A stretch of 17,300 bases of DNA from Candidatus Micrarchaeaceae archaeon (lineage in GTDB: Archaea; Micrarchaeota; Micrarchaeia; Micrarchaeales; Micrarchaeaceae): NCBI GenBank assembly GCA_027310535.1, contig DAIDAQ010000034.1:1-17300 (forward strand). Reading direction: 5' to 3'. Made by a program: the position numbers and the translations under genes. The notes under the pieces are model-generated. The model was given only the letters and a program-made list of their open reading frames with translations. It did not search any database and was not told the DNA's origin. Of this stretch, positions 13,362 to 17,300 are shown piece by piece (within the stretch, counting starts at the first letter, position 1; each line of letters begins with the position of its first letter).

Positions 13362-13789
13362 ATGGGTAGAGTGGTTCATTTTGAGATACCGGCTGACGAC
13401 CTGACGAGGGTGAAGAGGTTTTACAGCACAGTATTTGAATGGCAGGTTCAGCAGATGGACCCAGAGTTCGGCAACTACATAATGGTTCTAACCACCGGGA
13501 TCGACGATAAGACTAGGAGACTAAAGACATATGGTTCAATAAATGGAGGCATGGCCGATATGATAGGAGCGGAAAGGTCAGCGCGCCTGTTTTGTATATG
13601 CACGTGAACGACGTAGAGAGGAGCCTAAAGGAGATAGTGAAGAATAGCGGCAAAGTTGTACAGGAGAAAACCCAAGTACAGGGCGAGATGTACACTGCGT
13701 ATTGCGCCGACCGTGAAGGCAACGTTATGAGCCTTGCTAGGCATGGGAGCAGCTGGTGCCAAATTAAAGACGGGCCCGGCGGGATTTGA
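13362..13789 (+). pseudogene. Glyoxalase/VOC-superfamily protein, frameshifted
   Basis: The first frame begins MGRVVHFEIPADDLTRVKRFY, a classic VOC start with a metal-ligand histidine at H6 and the FY-TVFEW helix. It ends at a TGA about 13603. The second half continues in another frame from about 13575: APVLYMHVNDVERSLKEIV, then GKVVQEKTQVQGEMYTAYC and DREGNVMSL. This is the normal second VOC motif with the E-GN-F/M-L ending. The junction lies between about 13560 and 13590. Joined, the halves would give about 140 residues, close to the usual size. A one-base indel (mutation or sequencing error) explains it, and no slippery heptamer is visible at the junction. The stop at 13787 lies inside the 3' end of the opposite-strand tRNA-Lys. 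Substrate unknown. Confidence 0.8.
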
Positions 13790-13845
13790 ACCCGCGACTT
13801 AGAGGTTAAAAGCCTCCCACTCTGGCCAAGCTGAGTTACGAGCCC
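13771..13845 (-). tRNA. tRNA-Lys (TTT)
   Basis: On the minus strand, acceptor GGGCTCG pairs with CGGGCCC (one G-T). The D arm is ACTC-AGCTTGGCCA-GAGT. The anticodon stem GGAGG/CCTCT holds loop CTTTTAA, so the anticodon is TTT. The T arm is GCGGG-TTCAAAT-CCCGC. Discriminator is G, with no encoded CCA and no intron. Its 3' end overlaps the last codons of the frameshifted VOC gene on the other strand by about 18 nt. Confidence 0.94.
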
Positions 13846-13888
13846 CTATACTTATTGGAAGTGCGCAAGTATTTATTTATGAGTAGGA

Positions 13889-14746
13889 TCACTGCTTTGC
13901 CAATGCCAATATCTCCTTCGTCGCTTCCATTTCTTCGCCCCTATCATAATCTGGGGGTACGGGAGTTTCCATCACAAAGTACTTTGTCGTAAGCCTGCTA
14001 TTTCTGAAGAACTCGACAAAACCGCTGGTCCCTATATAGCCCTTTCCAATGTTCCAGTGCCTGTCGAGATGGCTCCCAATGGGATATTTTGAATCGTTTA
14101 GATGAATGAGCTTCACCGCATCTAGACCTGTGGTGGCCTCTATCTCATCCATCAGCGCTGCAGTGCCTGCCTCTGTGGCAATATTATAACCGTAGGAGAA
14201 TGCATGGCAGGTATCCATGCAGATACCTAGGCGCTTGCTCTTAATGCTATCAAGTATCATTGCAATCTCTTTGAAGGAGGAACCGAAGCTGTTTGTATAT
14301 CCTGCAGAGTTTTCAAGGAGCAATCCCACATCGCCAGTTGAATCAAGAACGCGCCTAAAAACTTCAGTTGCGTTCATAAGCGCGTTCTCTTCCCCCATCC
14401 CAAGATGCGAACCTATATGCACCACGAGGTAGCGTATATCGAGCTGCGAGCAGTTTACCATATTCCCGATGAGGGCGGCGATCGTTTTGCTTTGTATCTC
14501 CCCCCTTGGAGAGCTTGGATTGCAGAGGTATGGGGCATGCGCAAATGGGACAGATTTGCACTCTCTCGCAATCTTCCTGAAAAGCACTGCCTCATTATTT
14601 TCTACTGCAGTTATTCTCCATGAGCGCGGATTGGTGACGAACATCTGGAAAACCCCGTAGCCTTCGCGCTTTGCCTCTGCGGCAGCGCTTGCTACACCCC
14701 CGTTTATCGAGAGATGGAAGCCGAAGCGCACATTCTCTGGCAACAT
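13889..14746 (-). CDS. nfo: Endonuclease IV (AP endonuclease, deoxyribonuclease IV)
   Basis: This enzyme cleaves 5' to abasic sites using three zinc ions in a TIM barrel, in base-excision repair. The 285-residue product begins LPENVRFGFHLSINGGVASA. The metal ligands expected of the family are visible in order: His in FAHAPYL, His in VVHIGSH, Glu in LLLENSAG, Asp and His in CMDTCHAFSYG, His in LIHLNDSK, Asp and His in SHLDRHWNIGKG, and Glu in VMETPV. Length is normal (about 280). ATG 14746 is chosen over TTG 14767. A TTTTTAAA box at about 14779-14788 would start RNA near 14760, which leaves a short leader for the ATG. Confidence 0.94.
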   Translation of the reverse strand: MLPENVRFGFHLSINGGVASAAAEAKREGYGVFQMFVTNPRSWRITAVENNEAVLFRKIARECKSVPFAHAPYLCNPSSPRGEIQSKTIAALIGNMVNCSQLDIRYLVVHIGSHLGMGEENALMNATEVFRRVLDSTGDVGLLLENSAGYTNSFGSSFKEIAMILDSIKSKRLGICMDTCHAFSYGYNIATEAGTAALMDEIEATTGLDAVKLIHLNDSKYPIGSHLDRHWNIGKGYIGTSGFVEFFRNSRLTTKYFVMETPVPPDYDRGEEMEATKEILALAKQ

Positions 14747-14776
14747 TACTACCACTAATCGCTCCAATGCAGATTA

Positions 14777-14820
14777 GTTTAAAAAGCTTAATATAAATTT
14801 ATAATCCGCTTTGGGGGTGG
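14777..14820. promoter_or_regulatory. Divergent promoter region between nfo and histone genes
   Basis: The gap holds GTTTAAAAAG (14777-14786), usable in both directions, and TAATATAAATTTATAA (14789-14804). GGGGGTGG (14813-14820) is a Shine-Dalgarno-type sequence 4-5 nt before the GTG start of the histone and decides that start. Confidence 0.5.
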
Positions 14821-14824
14821 CAGT

Positions 14825-15184
14825 GTGCAAGAGAAAAAGTTCAGTTATTACGATGTAGAGCAGTTCCTCAGGGAGGCGGGTGCTGAGCGCATAAACGAGG
14901 ACGCGATCAGGTCATTTGCAGAGGAGCTTAACGATTACATGAAAGAGGTTGTTGAAGAGGCAGAGGTCTATGCCAATCATGCAGGGAGGACACGTGTGGT
15001 GACAAACTCTGACATTGAGATGGCGGCCTCCTGCAAGTCCAAAAAGGTCTATGCTACTATACCAAAAGCCAAAAATAGGGTAGTCAGAATAAAGGCCAGG
15101 CCTGCCTTCCAAAGACCAGTATTAGATATAGCAGACATGCTTGTTGATCCAGCAATACATACCCAGCAGGCCAGTGAACGCTGA
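14825..15184 (+). CDS. Archaeal histone with C-terminal tail
   Basis: Archaeal histones wrap DNA as dimers and extended polymers. Residues 8-75 form one histone fold: helix 1 (DVEQFLREAG), loop AERINEDA, the long helix 2 (IRSFAEELNDYMKEVVEEAEVYANHAG), loop RTRVVTNSD and helix 3 (IEMAAS). NHAGR and the NSDIE turn match the HMf-type RHAGRKT-xxDIE pattern. HMf-type proteins are only 66-70 residues. This one has about 44 further residues (76-119), starting basic (KKVYATIPKAKNRVVRIKARP) and ending DIADMLVDPAIHTQ. Helix 2 is more acidic than in HMf. The start is GTG 14825, preceded by GGGGGTGG. A TAF-like or H4-like transcription role is possible instead of bulk packaging. Confidence 0.85.
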   Translation: MQEKKFSYYDVEQFLREAGAERINEDAIRSFAEELNDYMKEVVEEAEVYANHAGRTRVVTNSDIEMAASCKSKKVYATIPKAKNRVVRIKARPAFQRPVLDIADMLVDPAIHTQQASER

Positions 15185-15188
15185 TGGG

Positions 15189-16235
15189 TTATACGAGATA
15201 GAGAAGCCTTAGGCCGAAAGCCGCTGCAATGAAGAGCGCTTCGATTCCGAACATGAAGAGAGAAACCTCCCACTCCTTCATCTTCTTTATGTTCATCGCT
15301 ATGTGCGTCCAGCTGTAGATCTTTTTCCCGTAGGGAGACCTGAACGTTCCGTCCTTCTGCAGCTTGCCAAGGTCTGTAACGTCAAACCTCTTCCTCGCAT
15401 GCAGGAAGAACTCAACTATCCATGGTATGAAAATTATTATGCCGAAGGATTCGATTCCCCCTACTATCATTATCGCGACGATAGCAGTCCCGGCGAAGTA
15501 GCTGAAACTATCCCCTCCATATACCCTTGACGGATAAAAGTCGAAGATGAAGAGGGCTAGCAGCGCGGCGAAAAACACAGAGGAGAGAAGCAGCGCCGTG
15601 TAGGCACCAAAGGCGTATGAATAGAGCATTAACCCGAGCGCCGCAATGAGGGCCATCCCTGTCTGTATCCCATTGAACCCGCCGAGCAGGTTGAACGCAT
15701 TCGCGCCGAAGATTATTGCAAGAGGCACAATGACAAGCGGGTAGAATATCCCGAAGTTCACCATCCCAATGACAGGGATGGTGATGGTCGAAACGCCCGC
15801 GTTTATCGCGATGAGGGGTACAGCTCCGATCAGGGTCAGCAGTGGCTTGTGCCATTGCTTTAGACCGACCCTGGTGTCCAGCATACCTGTCGTCTTCTGC
15901 GACTTCCTTTTGATGTTTATGTCGTCAAGGAATCCGACGAACGAAACAAGGAGTACTGCGAGCACCGTGGCAAATAGGTATCCAAGTGATGCAACTGGCA
16001 GGTAGAAACTGAAGCTGCTGCCGAAAACGTAGACAAGCAGTCCCATTCCAAACCCGAACGCTGTTGCGATGCCGAGGCTTGATGGGAGTGTCGGCTTCTT
16101 CTCCTTGTTGTAATCAACGGACGTGACGCCGCATTCGCTCATGTACCACATTGTGAATTTTACAGCAACAAAAGTTACAAAGAAGGCTATCGCTGACGGT
16201 ATTATGACGGTAAGGAGACTGTGAGCCACGGGCAA
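15189..16235 (-). CDS. GlcNAc-1-phosphate transferase, Alg7/AglH-like (MraY/WecA superfamily)
   Basis: Integral membrane enzyme that transfers a sugar-1-phosphate (GlcNAc-1-P in Alg7) from UDP-sugar to dolichyl phosphate, the first step of N-glycan assembly. The 348-residue product has about ten hydrophobic helices. Family motifs are present: VGFLDDIN (the DD pair), ANAFNLLGGFNG (compare NAINILAGINGLE in Alg7), a YPSRVYGGDSFSYFAG loop with the catalytic-site Asp, and the cytoplasmic HARKRFD, RSPYGKK region. The NLLGGFNG form points to the archaeal/eukaryotic branch rather than bacterial MraY. TTG 16235 has GTGATGG about 5 nt before it. GTG 16229 is the alternative. It probably makes the lipid-linked precursor used to glycosylate the sequon-rich proteins in this window. 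Confidence 0.9.
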   Translation of the reverse strand: MPVAHSLLTVIIPSAIAFFVTFVAVKFTMWYMSECGVTSVDYNKEKKPTLPSSLGIATAFGFGMGLLVYVFGSSFSFYLPVASLGYLFATVLAVLLVSFVGFLDDINIKRKSQKTTGMLDTRVGLKQWHKPLLTLIGAVPLIAINAGVSTITIPVIGMVNFGIFYPLVIVPLAIIFGANAFNLLGGFNGIQTGMALIAALGLMLYSYAFGAYTALLLSSVFFAALLALFIFDFYPSRVYGGDSFSYFAGTAIVAIMIVGGIESFGIIIFIPWIVEFFLHARKRFDVTDLGKLQKDGTFRSPYGKKIYSWTHIAMNIKKMKEWEVSLFMFGIEALFIAAAFGLRLLYLV

Positions 16236-16249
16236 GTACCATCACTCTT

Positions 16250-16290
16250 TATAGCTTCTAGTTGACTATGGATAAATAGCCTTATAAAAG
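16250..16290. promoter_or_regulatory. Divergent promoters of GlcNAc-1-P transferase and tRNA-Arg(GCG)
   Basis: CTTTATAGC (16249-16257) gives GCTATAAAG on the minus strand, placed for the transferase. ATAAATAG (16272-16279) lies about 23 nt before the tRNA 5' end and reads CTATTTAT for the minus strand. TTATAAAAG (16282-16290) is too close to the tRNA for a normal TATA distance. Confidence 0.45.
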
Positions 16291-16297
16291 CCCCTGT

Positions 16298-16371
16298 GCC
16301 CCAGTAGTATAACTTGGATAGAACGCGGGCTTGCGGAGCCTGTGATCCGGGTTCAAATCCCGGCTGGGGCG
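16298..16371 (+). tRNA. tRNA-Arg (GCG)
   Basis: Acceptor GCCCCAG pairs fully with CTGGGGC. The anticodon stem CGGGC/GCCTG holds loop TTGCGGA, so the anticodon is GCG, reading CGC and CGU. The T arm is CCGGG-TTCAAAT-CCCGG. Discriminator is G, with no encoded CCA and no intron. The D stem is weak (GTAT against GAAC, one A-A mismatch and one wobble). The insertion sequence begins within about 50 nt of its 3' end. Confidence 0.92.
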
Positions 16372-16421
16372 AGAGTATCATGGGGTTATATATAAGATAA
16401 AGATTTTTCCCCCTCTAATAG

Positions 16422-16940
16422 TTAATTAGATAAATAATCGAACAGTTTAGGCATAAAAGAAGGTTTGCTAAATTCAATAGTAAGTTGGTATTTCATTGCT
16501 GCCAAAGAGGGAATGAACCGGTTTGATATTCGTTTTCGGCCTTTTTTCCAGCACTGTTCCTGTGGATTCAGTTCGGGTGAATATGAAGGGAAGAATTCCG
16601 ACCGAAATGTTCTCTCGTGGGTTTTCAAAAATTTGTCGAGTACGTTTCCATGGTGGCAAGGTCCTTTATCAACAAATAACAATACCTTGCCCAATTTATT
16701 CAACAGTTTCTCTGGGAGCCTTACGAAGTCCCTTTGTTTTTTCTTTTTGGAAAACGCGAATACAAATGACTGTTTGCTTCTTGCACCAAATACATTCGTG
16801 CACTTGTTTTTGCTGTTTATTTCGACAACAGGCTTACTGCCTCCCCTTGCCCAACCCCTTTGTATTATCGGTAATAAACCGAAAGTTGCCCCATCCTCAC
16901 ATCCAACTACAAATCCTCTTTGCTGATAATAGCGACCCAT
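16422..16940 (-). CDS. IS630-type transposase ORF2 (DDE catalytic part)
   Basis: The 172-residue frame holds the whole DDE nuclease domain, with all three acidic residues and the SPELNP-E signature that precedes the catalytic Glu. It has its own ATG at 16940 but no evident promoter or ribosome-binding site. It is most likely made only as the frameshift fusion with ORF1, which it overlaps by 34 nt. The C-terminal helix ends at PKLFDYLSN and looks complete. Confidence 0.8.
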   Translation of the reverse strand: MGRYYQQRGFVVGCEDGATFGLLPIIQRGWARGGSKPVVEINSKNKCTNVFGARSKQSFVFAFSKKKKQRDFVRLPEKLLNKLGKVLLFVDKGPCHHGNVLDKFLKTHERTFRSEFFPSYSPELNPQEQCWKKGRKRISNRFIPSLAAMKYQLTIEFSKPSFMPKLFDYLSN

Positions 16941-17287
16941 CCTGAAAGCTTTTTTTTAAACTGGTCAATTTCCACATCATCTGGATGTTTGTAATGTCTT
17001 GGTCTGGGTTTCTGAATACTGAATCCAAGAACCCGTAACAATTCCCATACATGAACATGGGTATATTTGATTTTATACGTTTTTCTGATATATTCTCGAA
17101 CTTCTTTTGTCGTCCGCAATCCGCCTTTATTCCCTGATGGTCCTCTTTTTTCGAGATGTTTAATCAAACTTTTGCGTTGTCTAAATGTTAAAGAACCCAC
17201 ACCTAAAGGTGTGGGATTTCGTTCAGTAAGCAAATAACCTTCTCTGCCGCTGCGAATTGTCTTCTTTGATGTAACCTCTGATAACAT
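16907..17287 (-). CDS. IS630-type transposase ORF1 (DNA-binding part)
   Basis: The 126-residue product is the N-terminal helix-turn-helix portion of the transposase. If no frameshift occurs it ends shortly after the slippery run with an out-of-family tail (LSGWVAIISKEDL), giving a short DNA-binding protein that could act as a repressor of transposition. The first about 30 residues (SEVTSKKTIRSGREGYLL) are unlike other IS630 proteins and contain the coding strand of a perfect 8-bp hairpin. A start further downstream is therefore possible, though no nearby ATG is available. Confidence 0.75.
   Translation of the reverse strand: MLSEVTSKKTIRSGREGYLLTERNPTPLGVGSLTFRQRKSLIKHLEKRGPSGNKGGLRTTKEVREYIRKTYKIKYTHVHVWELLRVLGFSIQKPRPRHYKHPDDVEIDQFKKKLSGWVAIISKEDL
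17196..17215. repeat. Perfect 8-bp inverted repeat with 4-nt loop
   Basis: CCCACACC-TAAA-GGTGTGGG forms a perfect 8-bp, GC-rich stem within the 5' coding part of transposase ORF1. In the mRNA it could slow translation or block read-in from outside. It also resembles the subterminal hairpins of IS200/IS605 elements, though no TnpA or TnpB sequence is visible here. Confidence 0.5.
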
Positions 17288-17300
17288 CTTCGTTTACATC

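Larger units (their letters stand above)
16422..17287 (-). mobile_element. IS630-type transposase in two frames joined by a -1 slippery site
   Basis: ORF1 (17287-16907) encodes the helix-turn-helix DNA-binding part: SLTFRQRKSLIKHLEKRG, LRTTKEVREYIRKTY, and the LLRVLGFSIQKPRPRHYK signature. ORF2 (16940-16422) encodes the DDE domain, with D16 (VGCEDGATF), D91 (VLLFVDKGPCHHG) and E128 (YSPELNPQEQCW). A run of eight A on the minus strand contains A AAA AAG at 16955-16949, a standard -1 frameshift heptamer. Slipping there joins ORF1 to the ORF2 frame and gives a 288-residue DDE transposase of near-normal size, so the element may be functional. It is more AT-rich than the neighbouring genes, which suggests recent arrival. 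The inverted repeats were not identified. The left end lies between 16372 and 16421, and the right end may be outside the window. Confidence 0.85.

Noticed and set aside
13198..13845. Two tRNA genes sharing the GGGATTTG-ACCCGC segment as a direct-repeat attachment site
   Set aside because: The shared segment is the ordinary T arm of each tRNA. No integrase lies between them.
16465..16945. Plus-strand frames opposite the transposase
   Set aside because: Shadows of the DDE domain on the minus strand, with no start signals.
1..17300. CRISPR array or cas genes
   Set aside because: No regularly spaced repeats and no Cas-like frames were seen.

Overview
The window looks like chromosomal DNA from a small-genome archaeon. 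Evidence: an archaeal information-processing gene set (TBP-type factor, L21e, fibrillarin, archaeal-type GluRS, Rpo7, Spt4, an archaeal histone), tRNA genes with no encoded CCA, TATA boxes about 20-30 nt upstream of many starts, very short intergenic gaps, and an Alg7/AglH-type enzyme of N-glycosylation. Several surface proteins are rich in N-x-S/T sequons. The overall style (LamG-type surface proteins, compact operons) recalls DPANN archaea of the Micrarchaeota/ARMAN type. That placement is an impression and could not be tested here.

Layout. 1-337: the 3' end of a LamG-type surface protein. 338-556: no protein gene, but a strong hairpin and two orphan TATA-like motifs. 557-1932: a TBP-like protein containing only ONE TBP repeat (minus), divergent from L21e and fibrillarin (plus). 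1933-4253: GluRS behind a sequon-rich membrane-anchored protein (minus, 1-nt overlap), divergent from an FKBP-type isomerase (4322-5041). 5028-5465: a decayed methyltransferase pseudogene. 5476-7088 (minus): DUF488, PIN-domain protein, Rpo7 and Spt4 in one tight operon. 7166-10073 (plus): PolX with PHP domain, then a GT4 glycosyltransferase. 10077-12227 (minus): an unrecognised 204-residue protein, a small secreted protein ending in the DIDTGIR signature, and a 4-TM protein with a PLD-like cytoplasmic domain. 12250-13145: a decayed accessory island with a PstB remnant, a broken antitoxin and a RelE-like toxin with an altered C terminus. 13198-13845: tRNA-Arg(CCG), a frameshifted VOC/glyoxalase gene and tRNA-Lys(TTT). 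13889-16235: endonuclease IV, a histone with a C-terminal tail, and the GlcNAc-1-P transferase. 16298-17287: tRNA-Arg(GCG), then an IS630-type transposase split into two frames by a classic A AAA AAG slippery site.

How it fits together. Most of the window is core machinery: transcription (TBP-like factor, Rpo7, Spt4, histone), translation and RNA modification (GluRS, L21e, fibrillarin, tRNAs), DNA repair (PolX, endonuclease IV) and envelope glycosylation (GT4, Alg7-like enzyme, sequon-rich secreted proteins). The most unusual item is the single-repeat TBP. All archaeal and eukaryotic TBPs I know carry two tandem repeats. This 114-residue protein keeps one complete repeat with its DNA-contacting residues, as expected of a homodimer resembling the proposed pre-duplication ancestor. 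It shares one TATA box with the divergent L21e gene.
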